Below are positions 1-8,045 of a stretch of 64,000 bases of DNA, piece after piece. How positions within the stretch are numbered: the stretch's first letter is position 1; each line of letters opens with the position of its first letter. The translations under genes were made by a program, and so were the position numbers. The DNA comes from J084 sp964471405 (GTDB lineage Bacteria > Pseudomonadota > Alphaproteobacteria > Sphingomonadales > Rhodothalassiaceae): the NCBI GenBank assembly GCA_964471405.1, contig CAYYGH010000001.1:1-64000 (forward strand). Reading direction: 5' to 3'. The notes beneath the pieces are model-generated. The model was not told the origin of the DNA, did no database searches, and saw nothing but the letters and a program-made list of their open reading frames with translations.

Positions 1-1
1 A

Positions 2-2176
2 CCACCACCCCCGCCACCGCCTCCTCCGCCGCCGACGGAGAATTTCGACACGGCGGAGTTTCGGGCCTCCACGGGGCTCGACAACATCAAGGCGATCGCG
101 GCCTACGAAGCCGGGGCGACAGGTGAGGGCATCATCGTCGGCGTCATCGACACGGGCGTCGACCTCGATCACATCGATCTGAAGAACAACATCGACCCGC
201 GCAGCCGCGACGTGGTGCGCTCCGGATCGGATGCCACCGCCGATGATCCCGACGGCCATGGCACCTTCGTCTCCGGCATCATCGCGGCCGAAAAGAACGG
301 GCTCGGCATGCACGGGGTGGCGTTCCGGGCGACAATCCTGATGGAACGCGCGGATACCATCGATTCCTGCGATGACGAGTGCAAGTTCTCCGACACCGCG
401 ATCTCGGCCGGCATCAATGACGCCATCGCCAAGGGGGCGAAGGTGATCAACATGTCGCTGGGCGGCGACGGATTCGGATTTACCGTGCTCAACGCCGTGC
501 GCAATGCCGCCAACAGCGGCGTGATCACCGTGATTGCAGCCGGCAATGATTCGCTGCCCGATCCCAGCGGCTTTGCGCATGTGGCTGCCGACAATGTGGT
601 GCTGGGCACCGCCATCGTCGTCGGTGCGACGGATCAGAACGATGTGATTGCCGATTTTTCGAATCGGGCCGGCGACATGAAGGACATCTATCTGGTGGCG
701 CCCGGTGTCGATCTGCGTTCCACCTGGCCGGATGATCAGCTGGCGATCGGCGACGGCACTTCCTTTGCCGCCCCGCATGTGGCCGGAGCGGCCGCCCTGC
801 TGCTGCAGCTCTTCCCCAATCTGACGGCTCGCGATGTCGTCGATATTCTGCTGACCTCCGCGACCGATCTGGGAGATCCGGGCGTGGATGCGGTCTATGG
901 TCACGGTCTGCTCAATCTGGAGGCGGCCGTCCAGCCGATCGGGACCACCGCCGTGCCGGCCAGCGCCGACGCCTCCGTGCGCGTCGAAACGGGAGGCAGC
1001 TTCTTCGATCCGGGCTCGGTGTTCGGGGATGCGCTGACCGAGGGCGGGCTTGACGGCGTCATCATGATCGACCGCTACCGGCGCAGCTATCTGGTCGACC
1101 TCGGATCCGGCGTGGCCCGTGCGCGCCCGGCCTTCTCGCTTACTGATACGATCGCCTTCGGCCGGCGCACCGAGGCGACCGGCCGGCATGTGGGACGCAT
1201 GCGGCTTACGCTCGGCGCCCGTGTGCCGACGGCTGCGGACGTGGCGGCGGGACTGGGCGAGCTCGCGCGCACGAGTGCCCTTGACCGGCGGCCCTTCATG
1301 GCGGTGGAGGGCACGCTTCCCGGCGGGATCACCTTCACGCTCGCCCGCAACATCGCACTGGCGGAGGTGAGCGACCTGCCGGCGGATCCGGCCGCCGACC
1401 GGGGCCTGTTCGCGCGGGCCTGGCGCGGTCCACTTCAGGACGCGCTGGAAGAGAGCGTCGCGCTGCGTCTGGGGCTTGCGCTCGGCACCCGCTGGCAGCT
1501 TGCCATCGGCAGCGAGCTTGCGCGCGCGGACGGCACGGTGCCCGGGACTGCTTCGGCCACTGATCGCCTGCGCCGCCAACGCAGCGAGATCACGCTTGCG
1601 CATGTCGGCCGGCGGCTTGCGGTGGCGGCGAGCTTCTCGCATGTGCGCGAAGAGGGGCTCGTTTTCGATGCCCGTGGTGGCGGCGCGCTGGGGCTGGGGG
1701 CAGGCCGGCATCTGGGGATGAGGCTTGCCGCGCGCTGGCACCTCGGGGAATGGGCGCTGTTTGCGACCGCCTCGGTCATCCGCAGCCGGCTTGCGGCTGC
1801 GGACAATCCGCTGCTCGCGGGTGCGAGCGCGCTCGTCGCCACCTCCTACGGCGGCGGGCTTGCGCGCCGCAATCTGCTCGCGGCCGGAGACGAATTGCGG
1901 CTCGGCTATCTCGCCCCCCTCGCCGTGCGCCACGGAGCGGCGCTGTTCCGCCTGCCGACGGGCCGCGACTATGCGGCGGACCGCTTTCTGTTCGAAAACC
2001 GCTCCGTGCGGCTGGCACCGGCGCGACGCGAACGGGATCTGGAGCTCGCCTATGGTCTCCCGCTCGGCGGCGGCCTCAGACTCGATCTTGGCGTCCGGGC
2101 GCTTGCGCATCCCGGCCATGTGGCGGGTGCCGGCTGGGGCATGGAAGGCGGCATCAGACTCGGCTGGCGCTACTGA
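2..2176 (+). CDS. Subtilisin-like (S8) serine protease autotransporter, 5' partial
   Basis: Secreted serine protease fused to an outer-membrane autotransporter barrel. The frame is open at the left edge, so start and signal peptide lie outside the window. It opens with eleven consecutive prolines (a linker) and then shows the S8 triad in order: Asp in VIDTGVD (codon 149-151), His in DGHGT (257-259) and Ser in GTSFAAPHVAG (761-763). From about base 1000 the protein changes to an Ala/Gly/Arg-rich beta-strand pattern and ends in GGIRLGWRY, with the terminal aromatic residue expected of a type V secretion barrel. In this family the barrel carries the protease passenger to the cell surface. The substrate cannot be told. 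The next gene follows after 29 bases. Confidence 0.93.
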   Translation, partial: PPPPPPPPPPPTENFDTAEFRASTGLDNIKAIAAYEAGATGEGIIVGVIDTGVDLDHIDLKNNIDPRSRDVVRSGSDATADDPDGHGTFVSGIIAAEKNGLGMHGVAFRATILMERADTIDSCDDECKFSDTAISAGINDAIAKGAKVINMSLGGDGFGFTVLNAVRNAANSGVITVIAAGNDSLPDPSGFAHVAADNVVLGTAIVVGATDQNDVIADFSNRAGDMKDIYLVAPGVDLRSTWPDDQLAIGDGTSFAAPHVAGAAALLLQLFPNLTARDVVDILLTSATDLGDPGVDAVYGHGLLNLEAAVQPIGTTAVPASADASVRVETGGSFFDPGSVFGDALTEGGLDGVIMIDRYRRSYLVDLGSGVARARPAFSLTDTIAFGRRTEATGRHVGRMRLTLGARVPTAADVAAGLGELARTSALDRRPFMAVEGTLPGGITFTLARNIALAEVSDLPADPAADRGLFARAWRGPLQDALEESVALRLGLALGTRWQLAIGSELARADGTVPGTASATDRLRRQRSEITLAHVGRRLAVAASFSHVREEGLVFDARGGGALGLGAGRHLGMRLAARWHLGEWALFATASVIRSRLAAADNPLLAGASALVATSYGGGLARRNLLAAGDELRLGYLAPLAVRHGAALFRLPTGRDYAADRFLFENRSVRLAPARRERDLELAYGLPLGGGLRLDLGVRALAHPGHVAGAGWGMEGGIRLGWRY

Positions 2177-2205
2177 TGCGAGGTCGGCCGGCGAAGGAGG
2201 TGATC

Positions 2206-2532
2206 ATGCGGCATCTTGCGGGAATGGCAATGCTGCTTCTTCTCATGGCCTGCAGCCCGCCGGGCGGGCAGGCACCGTCCAGGAGCGGAGGAGACCGGAT
2301 CATGCATGACGGCAGCCCGGACGAGGAGGCGAAGGCACCGCCGCCGGGCGCAATCCCGATCGGCGAGGACGTCTATGCGGTGCCGGTCGGCGAGCCGGAT
2401 GAGCAGGGATGCCAGCGCTACCGGCTGTGGTCGCCGACGAAGATGGTGGTCCAGGCCATCCACTACCGGCGTGCGGACGGCAGCTTCACCATGCGCAAGG
2501 ACGAGGCCGCCTGCATGAACAGGCGCAAATAG
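2206..2532 (+). CDS. Small putative lipoprotein
   Basis: A 108-residue protein with a hydrophobic N-terminus and lipobox LLMAC (Cys at about residue 16), so it should be lipid-anchored after signal peptidase II cleavage. The start is chosen because GGAGG (2196-2200) lies five bases before this ATG. The mature part is hydrophilic and Pro/Glu-rich, followed by a compact C-terminal segment with two cysteines (DEQGCQRYRLW and EAACMNRRK) that could form a disulfide. It lies just downstream of the autotransporter on the same strand and may be co-transcribed. I do not recognise a family. Confidence 0.7.
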   Translation: MRHLAGMAMLLLLMACSPPGGQAPSRSGGDRIMHDGSPDEEAKAPPPGAIPIGEDVYAVPVGEPDEQGCQRYRLWSPTKMVVQAIHYRRADGSFTMRKDEAACMNRRK

Positions 2533-2594
2533 GAAGGGGCGCAAACAGGCGGCCTGCCCTTTCGGCCGGCGGGTCCTGCGTGCCGCCCAGCCCG

Positions 2595-3086
2595 TCAGGC
2601 GCGATCAGCATGCGGCAGCAGGAAGTGAATGATGGCGCTGGCGACGGGCCGGCCGCGGTCCTCCTGCCAGGCCTCGGCCGCTGCGACCACGACGCGCCGG
2701 CCCCAGCGCATCAGCCGCGCGGCGGCAAGCAGATCCTGCTCGCCTGCCGGGCGCAGATAGTCTACGGTCAGCGAGATCGGTTTGGGCAGCGCGGTGGGAA
2801 AGCGGCCATCGCGGTGCCCCGCCCGCCAGATCCACTCGCTCATCCCGGCGATCTCCAGCACCGCCCCCAGCACGCCGCCATGAAAACGGCCGGGTGCGCC
2901 GATGAATCCATTCCTAAAAGGTGCCCGGATCACAAGATCCCCGCCGCCATCTGCGGCCAGTTCCGCCTGCAGGCCCATGAAGCGGCCATAGGGGAAACCG
3001 TCGAGCGGCACGATCGCCGGCCCCGTCGATTCGGGGGAAGGGTTTGCGATCATCTCGGCCAGGCGCAGGAAGGGATCCGGGGTCAT
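2595..3086 (-). CDS. PaaI-type hotdog thioesterase (second of a pair)
   Basis: A 163-residue protein resembling the hotdog-fold acyl-CoA thioesterases of the PaaI group. The characteristic helix region GRFHGGVLGAVLEIAGM follows the segment APFRNGFIGAPG. Members hydrolyse small or aromatic acyl-CoA thioesters in the cytoplasm; the substrate is not predictable here. The start ATG (3084-3086) overlaps the stop of the upstream hotdog gene as ATGA, so the two are translationally coupled. The pairing suggests either a heteromer or two substrate specificities; this is inference. Confidence 0.8.
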   Translation of the reverse strand: MTPDPFLRLAEMIANPSPESTGPAIVPLDGFPYGRFMGLQAELAADGGGDLVIRAPFRNGFIGAPGRFHGGVLGAVLEIAGMSEWIWRAGHRDGRFPTALPKPISLTVDYLRPAGEQDLLAAARLMRWGRRVVVAAAEAWQEDRGRPVASAIIHFLLPHADRA

Positions 3087-3556
3087 GGCCGCTTCCCTTC
3101 CTGCTCCGCTGCCTCCTTCCGGCCGGGCGGGGGGGCTGCGCGCATGAAGGTGCCGGTCGCATGGGCGATGACGGGACCGTCCGGATGATGGGCGCTGCCC
3201 CGCACGAAGGCGATGGAGCGGGTCATCCGGTAGCATTCCATGCGCGCCATGAGCGGCCGGTCGCGTTCGGCGGCACGCAGATAGTCGAGCCTGAGGTCCA
3301 GGGTTGCGATCGGCTCGAACTGCCTCATCCGCGCGAAGACGGCCATGCCGGCGGCGGTATCGACCAGCGAGAACACGGCGCCGCCGGCCAGCACGCCGGT
3401 CTCCTCATAGGCCACGAAGCGCTCGTCGTAGGGCAGCGCGAGCTCCGCCCAGTCCCGGCCGATCGCGACGAGCCGGATGCCCATTTCCGCCACATGGGGC
3501 ACGGCCTGAAGATGCGCATTGATGACCGCAAGGATGTCGGTGTTCTGCTCCATCAT
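3083..3556 (-). CDS. PaaI-type hotdog thioesterase (first of a pair)
   Basis: A 157-residue hotdog-fold protein. The segment ETGVLAGGAVFSLVDTAAGM corresponds to the HGG...D helix region of PaaI/YbgC-like thioesterases, with the usual HGG replaced by AGG and the following Asp kept. Two adjacent ATGs (3556 and 3553) are preceded by GGGGAAGG, which fixes the start. The gene overlaps the next hotdog gene by four bases (ATGA). The substituted glycine-loop residue means activity should not be assumed. The adjacent paralogue is only distantly similar by eye. Confidence 0.8.
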   Translation of the reverse strand: MMEQNTDILAVINAHLQAVPHVAEMGIRLVAIGRDWAELALPYDERFVAYEETGVLAGGAVFSLVDTAAGMAVFARMRQFEPIATLDLRLDYLRAAERDRPLMARMECYRMTRSIAFVRGSAHHPDGPVIAHATGTFMRAAPPPGRKEAAEQEGKRP

Positions 3557-3683
3557 CGCCTTCCCCAACGGTTCTCTCGCCCGCCGGTATGCCGGGACGG
3601 CGCCCCGCGGTCCATAGAATGGACCACGGACCGCACGCAACCACCTGCCCGAGATGGGGGGCAGGACCGGCGGCAGGGCGGAT

Positions 3684-4457
3684 CTAGAAGGCCGCACCGA
3701 TCCGCAGGATTACCGCATCATCGCCAAGAGGCCCCCCATTGACGCTCGCCACATAGCCGATGGACAGCCGGAAGGCGCGCCAGCTGGCGGCAAGGCCGGT
3801 CTCAAAGTCCCACTTGTTCGTGGCGAACGCCCCGTCCTCAAAGCCCGCATGACCGGTCCAGGACAGAGCGACCCGGCCATCGGCGAGGGCCGGCAGGGCA
3901 TAGCTGAGGTCACCGGCGAGATAGATGTTGTCCCGGTCATTGCTGTTGGGCTGGGCGGGCACATAGTGCACCCGTGCCGTCCAGCCGACGGGGCCCTGCT
4001 CGCGCCCTGCTGCGGCGTAGAGCTCGCCATAGACGGAATCCCGACTGCCCGGAAACAGATAGACGATGCCGCCGAGATCCCAGTCCAGCCCCGCCCAGCC
4101 GAAGCTGCGGCCCACGGTCACATCCGTTTCCACATCCGCCCCCGGCACCGCCCGCTGCGAGGACGCCCAGCCCGAAACATGCCAGCCGCCCCATGACAGA
4201 GCCGCTTCGCCCTGAAGAGCGAAATCCTTGCCGTTGAGCGAAAGCCCCCGGAAGCGATAGTCGCTCACCCAGGACAGGGCGCCCGAGACGGACGGCCCGT
4301 CCTCCTGCGCGGCGGGGGCGGGGGAAACCGCCAGCATGAGCACGACAGCGATCAGCGCGAGAGCGGCTGCCGGTGATCCCCACCGTCTCCACCGTCCTCC
4401 TTCCCGTACCGCCTGCCGGAGACCTCTGTTTGCGACGCACAATTCTTCTCCGCGCAT
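3684..4457 (-). CDS. TorF-family putative porin / outer membrane protein
   Basis: An exported protein of about 250 residues. The N-terminus is basic, followed by a hydrophobic core (LALIAVVLMLAV) and a likely cleavage after APAA. The mature part starts with SGALSWVSDYRFRGLSLNG, the signature of the TIGR02001 (TorF, Gcw_chp) outer membrane family, and continues as alternating strands ending in an aromatic residue (IRIGAAF). Function in this family is not established; porin-like transport is the usual guess. The start is uncertain: the ATG at 4457 has no clear ribosome site, while an in-frame TTG at 4442 is preceded by GGAGAAGAA. The gene is divergent from hppA. Confidence 0.82.
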   Translation of the reverse strand: MRGEELCVANRGLRQAVREGGRWRRWGSPAAALALIAVVLMLAVSPAPAAQEDGPSVSGALSWVSDYRFRGLSLNGKDFALQGEAALSWGGWHVSGWASSQRAVPGADVETDVTVGRSFGWAGLDWDLGGIVYLFPGSRDSVYGELYAAAGREQGPVGWTARVHYVPAQPNSNDRDNIYLAGDLSYALPALADGRVALSWTGHAGFEDGAFATNKWDFETGLAASWRAFRLSIGYVASVNGGPLGDDAVILRIGAAF

Positions 4458-5171
4458 GGAATGGGGAAGGGGGAAAACGGACCGCAGAAAGAAACGGGAT
4501 GCGGGCTGAATGCAGCAGTCGGGATGCCATGTCATCACCAGTCTCCCAAAACCGGACAAGAATGATCGAGCGAGGAAATGTGAGCAGACATATTCGTGTT
4601 GGATCAAGTAGTTATTGAGAAATATATGTCTGACTGTTTCTTGGTCACATTGCGTATTCCGGCGGCATCGCCGCGCTGGCGGGGGAAAGGAGCAGAGCAT
4701 GTGCGGATCCCGCCCGTCCGGTGCCTGGAAGGCGCGTCCGGGATGATGCGGTGCACAAAATGCGGGCAGCGGCCTGCAGGGGGCATCGGGCGGATTTGGC
4801 ATCGGGGGGGCGGGACAAAGGCAAGGCGGGATGCGAATCGGCCACAAGCATCGCGTTCGGCAGCCGCTTGCCGCGTGTGGAGGAAAGCGGCGCCCCGCCG
4901 GGACGGGCTGGAGGCGGTGTCCTGCGGGCCGGGATCGTCCGCCGGCAGGAGAAAAGGACCGGCAGGAAGCGGGAAATCTGCCGGATGCGGGGCTTGTTGC
5001 TCTTGCAATGCGGCAAGGCCGTTTCTAAAGTCCGCGCGCGCCCGGTGCCGCCTGCGCGCTCGGCAGGCCGGTGGCGGGAGGATTCGGAAAAAATCGAGCG
5101 GGGCCGGGCCCGTCGGCGTGCGGCAGGGGATGCTCCGGTTCCGGCAGAACAGGGACAAGGGAACACGGCAG
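4458..5171. other. 714-base divergent intergenic region between TorF-like gene and hppA
   Basis: No convincing gene. The part at 4500-4660 is much more AT-rich than its surroundings and holds the best promoter candidate for the TorF-like gene. The remainder up to hppA is GC-rich; its open frames lack family features and ribosome sites. A long frame runs into hppA from 4596, but its first 190 residues are Arg/Gly/Cys-rich and unlike any H+-pyrophosphatase N-terminus. Confidence 0.6.
4621..4648 (-). promoter_or_regulatory. Candidate promoter for TorF-like gene
   Basis: On the minus strand GTGACC (4643-4648) and TATATT (4621-4626) are spaced by 16 bases, a four-of-six and a five-of-six match to the -35 and -10 consensus. 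They lie in the only AT-rich patch of the region, about 165-180 bases before the coding start. Confidence 0.35.
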
Positions 5172-7277
5172 ATGACAACGACGGCAGTCTATGTGGCGAT
5201 CGCGGCCGGCCTGCTGGCCGTGCTCTACGGCATCTGGGCCACGCGTTCCGTGCTGGCGCTTCCGGCCGGCAATGAGCGCATGCGGCAGATCGCCGGCTAC
5301 ATTCAGGAGGCGGCGGCCGCCTATCTCAACCGCCAGTATCGCACCATCGCGCTGGTGGGGATCGTCGTGGCGGCGATCCTCTTCTTCACCCTCAAGCTCT
5401 GGGCCGCGCTCGGCTTCGTGATCGGCGCGGTGCTCTCGGGTGCGGCCGGCTACATCGGCATGCTGATCTCGGTGCGCGCGAATGTCCGCACGGCCGAGGC
5501 CGCGCGCCAGGGCCTGCAGCAGGGGCTGTCCACCGCCTTCCGGGCCGGTGCGGTGACCGGCATGCTGGTTGCCGGGCTCGCTCTGCTGGCGGTGGCCGGC
5601 TACTATGCCTTCCTCACCCTCGGGCTTGGCCTGGAGAGCAACGATCGTGACGTGATCGACGCTCTTGTGGCGCTGGGCTTCGGTGGCTCCCTGATTTCGA
5701 TCTTTGCGCGGCTCGGCGGCGGCATCTTCACGAAGGGTGCGGATGTGGGGGCCGATCTCGTCGGCAAGGTCGAGGCCGGCATCCCGGAGGACGATCCGCG
5801 CAATCCCGCGGTGATTGCGGACAATGTCGGTGACAATGTGGGTGACTGTGCGGGCATGGCCGCCGACCTGTTCGAGACCTATGTGGTCACCGTCGGCGCC
5901 ACCATGGTGCTGGCGGCCATGTATTTCGGTGCGCAGGCCGGCGAGCTGATGGTACTGCCGCTGCTCATCGGCGGCATCTGCATCGTCGCCTCCGTGATCG
6001 GGACATTCTTCGTGCGCCTGGGGGCGAAGCAGAACATCATGGGCGCGCTCTACAAGGGCTTCATCGCCACCGCCGTGCTGTCGCTGATCGCCATCCCCTT
6101 TGCGATGGACTGGGTGCTGGGCGATCTTGACCGCAGCTTCACCCTCGATGCGGCAGGCATCACCTTTACCGGCTGGGATCTTTACTGGTGCGTCATCACC
6201 GGCCTCGTGATCACCGGGCTCATCATTCTGGTGACCGAATACTACACCAGCACCTTCTATCGCCCGGTGCGCACCATCGCGCGCGCCTCCGTCACGGGCC
6301 ATGCGACCAACATCATCCAGGGGCTCGCCATCTCGCTGGAATCGACGGCGATCCCGGTGCTCATCATCTCGGCCGGCATCATCGTCACCTACATGCTGGC
6401 CGGTGTCATCGGCATCGCCTTTGCGGCGACGGCGATGCTGGCGCTGGCGGGCGTCGTGGTGGCGCTCGACGCCTACGGTCCGGTGACCGACAATGCCGGC
6501 GGTATTGCCGAGATGGCCGAGCTGCCGGATGAGGTCCGCAACCGCACGGATGCGCTGGATGCCGTCGGCAATACCACCAAGGCGGTGACCAAGGGCTATG
6601 CGATCTCGTCGGCGGGGCTGGCGGCTCTCGTGCTGTTCTCGGCCTACACCGCGGATCTGAAGACCTTCTTCTCGGGGCTTGAGATCGACTTCTCGCTCGC
6701 CAACCCCTATGTGGTGGTGGGTCTCTTCCTCGGCGCGCTGCTGCCCTATCTCTTCGGCGCGCTGGCGATGACCTCGGTGGGCCGGGCCGGCGGTGCCGTG
6801 GTCGAGGAGGTGCGGCGCCAGTTCCGGGAGAACCCGGGCATCATGGAGGGCAAGGTGAAGCCCGACTATGCCCGTGCCGTGGACCTGCTGACCAAAGCCG
6901 CCATCCGCGAGATGATCACGCCCAGCCTGCTGCCGGTGCTGGCGCCGATCGTCGTGTTCTTCGTGATCGATTTCGTGGCCGGGCGCGCGGCAGCCTTTGC
7001 TGCCCTCGGTGCGCTGCTGCTCGGTGTGATCGTCTCGGGGCTGTTCGTTGCGATCTCCATGACGGCCGGCGGCGGTGCCTGGGACAACGCCAAGAAGTTC
7101 ATCGAGGACGGTCAGTTCGGCGGCAAGGGCTCGGAGGCCCACAAGGCCGCGGTGACGGGGGATACCGTCGGCGATCCCTACAAGGATACGGCGGGTCCGG
7201 CGGTCAACCCGATGATCAAGATCACGAACATCGTGGCACTGCTGCTGATCGCCTTCCTCGCGCACGCCGCATCCTGA
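5172..7277 (+). CDS. hppA: Membrane-bound K+-independent proton-translocating pyrophosphatase
   Basis: A 701-residue integral membrane enzyme that hydrolyses pyrophosphate and pumps protons, recovering energy from biosynthetic PPi. Many hydrophobic helices alternate with the conserved cytoplasmic motifs: KGADVGADLVGKVE then IPEDDPRNPAVIADNVGDNV (PPi/Mg binding) and, near the C-terminus, GDTVGDPYKDTAGPAVNPMI. The segment GNTTKAVTKGYAI carries Lys where K+-dependent enzymes have Ala, which in this family marks the K+-independent, H+-pumping type. The start is the ATG before MTTTAVYVAIAAGLL, giving the usual N-terminal helix. A strong terminator follows at 7325, so it is probably transcribed alone. 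Confidence 0.97.
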   Translation: MTTTAVYVAIAAGLLAVLYGIWATRSVLALPAGNERMRQIAGYIQEAAAAYLNRQYRTIALVGIVVAAILFFTLKLWAALGFVIGAVLSGAAGYIGMLISVRANVRTAEAARQGLQQGLSTAFRAGAVTGMLVAGLALLAVAGYYAFLTLGLGLESNDRDVIDALVALGFGGSLISIFARLGGGIFTKGADVGADLVGKVEAGIPEDDPRNPAVIADNVGDNVGDCAGMAADLFETYVVTVGATMVLAAMYFGAQAGELMVLPLLIGGICIVASVIGTFFVRLGAKQNIMGALYKGFIATAVLSLIAIPFAMDWVLGDLDRSFTLDAAGITFTGWDLYWCVITGLVITGLIILVTEYYTSTFYRPVRTIARASVTGHATNIIQGLAISLESTAIPVLIISAGIIVTYMLAGVIGIAFAATAMLALAGVVVALDAYGPVTDNAGGIAEMAELPDEVRNRTDALDAVGNTTKAVTKGYAISSAGLAALVLFSAYTADLKTFFSGLEIDFSLANPYVVVGLFLGALLPYLFGALAMTSVGRAGGAVVEEVRRQFRENPGIMEGKVKPDYARAVDLLTKAAIREMITPSLLPVLAPIVVFFVIDFVAGRAAAFAALGALLLGVIVSGLFVAISMTAGGGAWDNAKKFIEDGQFGGKGSEAHKAAVTGDTVGDPYKDTAGPAVNPMIKITNIVALLLIAFLAHAAS

Positions 7278-7324
7278 GGCGGCGGCACGGGGCGGCCCAA
7301 GGCGGCCGCCAGGACGCATCCCGG

Positions 7325-7357
7325 GGCCCGGTCGGAACCATCCGGCCGGGCCTTTTT
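7325..7357 (+). terminator. Rho-independent terminator after hppA
   Basis: GGCCCGG (7325-7331) pairs with CCGGGCC (7346-7352); the stem extends inward through CGG/CCG around loop AACCAT and is followed by TTTTT (7353-7357). It begins 47 bases after the hppA stop. Confidence 0.88.
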
Positions 7358-7448
7358 CCGGTCACCGGTCACCGGTGATCGCGGATCGATGGAAAGTTGC
7401 CGGCAGGGGCGCGCCGGCGGCCCCATCAGCAGGTCTGCCCCGTCCTCA

Positions 7449-7554
7449 CGTCATCCGCCGATTTGACGGCGGATCCAGCGGGAGGCGAAGCAGCCGCAGA
7501 TGTCGGAGCCGTCACGCATGGCGGCTGGATTCGCCGCTTTCGCGGCGAATGACG
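7449..7554. repeat. Compound palindromic intergenic repeat, copy A
   Basis: A 106-base element. The left end CGTCATCCGCCG-N6-CGGCGGATCCAGC and the reverse complement of the right end, CGTCATTCGCCG-N6-CGGCGAATCCAGC, agree at nearly every stem position. Each end is itself a small hairpin, and the two ends are inverted to each other, so the whole can fold as a cruciform. This architecture is typical of small non-autonomous repeats common between alphaproteobacterial genes. Confidence 0.8.
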
Positions 7555-7681
7555 AGAAAGAAAGCATGACGCGCCGGCACATTTTCCTCCTTCACCCGCC
7601 GGCTTGACATTCCGGCGCGCGCTCTTTTTTCGCGTCACCCGCCGCCCTTTCCTTTCTTGTCATCCGCTGCGTTCTTCTCAT

Positions 7682-7845
7682 CGTCATCCGCCGGCCAAGA
7701 CCGGAGGATCCAGCGAAAGGCGGAGACAGCACCTGCCGCCAGGGATACCCTGCCCGGCAGCTCCATCGGAAAGTGGGGTCAGCCTCATGCATCGGAGACT
7801 GTTACATCCGCCTGCTGGATTCGCCGGTTGAACCGGCGAATGACG
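7682..7845. repeat. Compound palindromic intergenic repeat, copy B
   Basis: A 164-base element with the same ends as copy A: CGTCATCCGCCGG...ATCCAGC on the left and GCTGGATTCGCCGG...CGGCGAATGACG on the right. The internal part is different and longer than in copy A, so the conserved units are the terminal hairpins, not the filling. Confidence 0.8.
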
Positions 7846-8045
7846 CCAAGGGGGAAGGCGTCACCGGCAGGCGTGGCTTCCTCTGCCGGCGGGTGGCGTT
7901 TGGAGAGAGGGGGGCGGTTGGGCTGATCGACCGACCGCTTTTTGATCCGTGGGTTAAAAGACCGGGAACCGATGCTGCCTCCTGACGAGCGGTGGCGGGA
8001 GCCGGCGAGCGGGGATCGGCGAGCGCCGGCTGCCCCCGGCCCCTC

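Larger units (their letters stand above)
7358..8045. other. Intergenic region with repeat elements
   Basis: No gene supported. The stretch holds two compound palindromic repeats (7449-7554 and 7682-7845) and between them several degraded pieces of the same motif (variants of GTCAT/ACCCGCCG around 7590-7680). A heptamer close to CGGTCAC is repeated at about 7360-7380. It separates hppA from a convergent oxidoreductase gene. Confidence 0.7.

Noticed and set aside
4596..5171. A 190-residue N-terminal extension of the pyrophosphatase
   Set aside because: Open frame only; Arg/Gly/Cys-rich with no similarity to the family, whose first membrane helix begins at the ATG at 5172.
5025..7319. A 764-residue open frame antisense to hppA
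   Set aside because: His/Arg/Asp/Gly-rich with no domain, codon pattern of a mirror frame in GC-rich DNA; the plus strand carries an unmistakable H+-pyrophosphatase.
7358..7845. A short CRISPR array suggested by repeated GTCATCCGCCG words
   Set aside because: The repeats are inverted, unequally spaced and palindromic with no uniform spacers; they fit compound palindromic elements.
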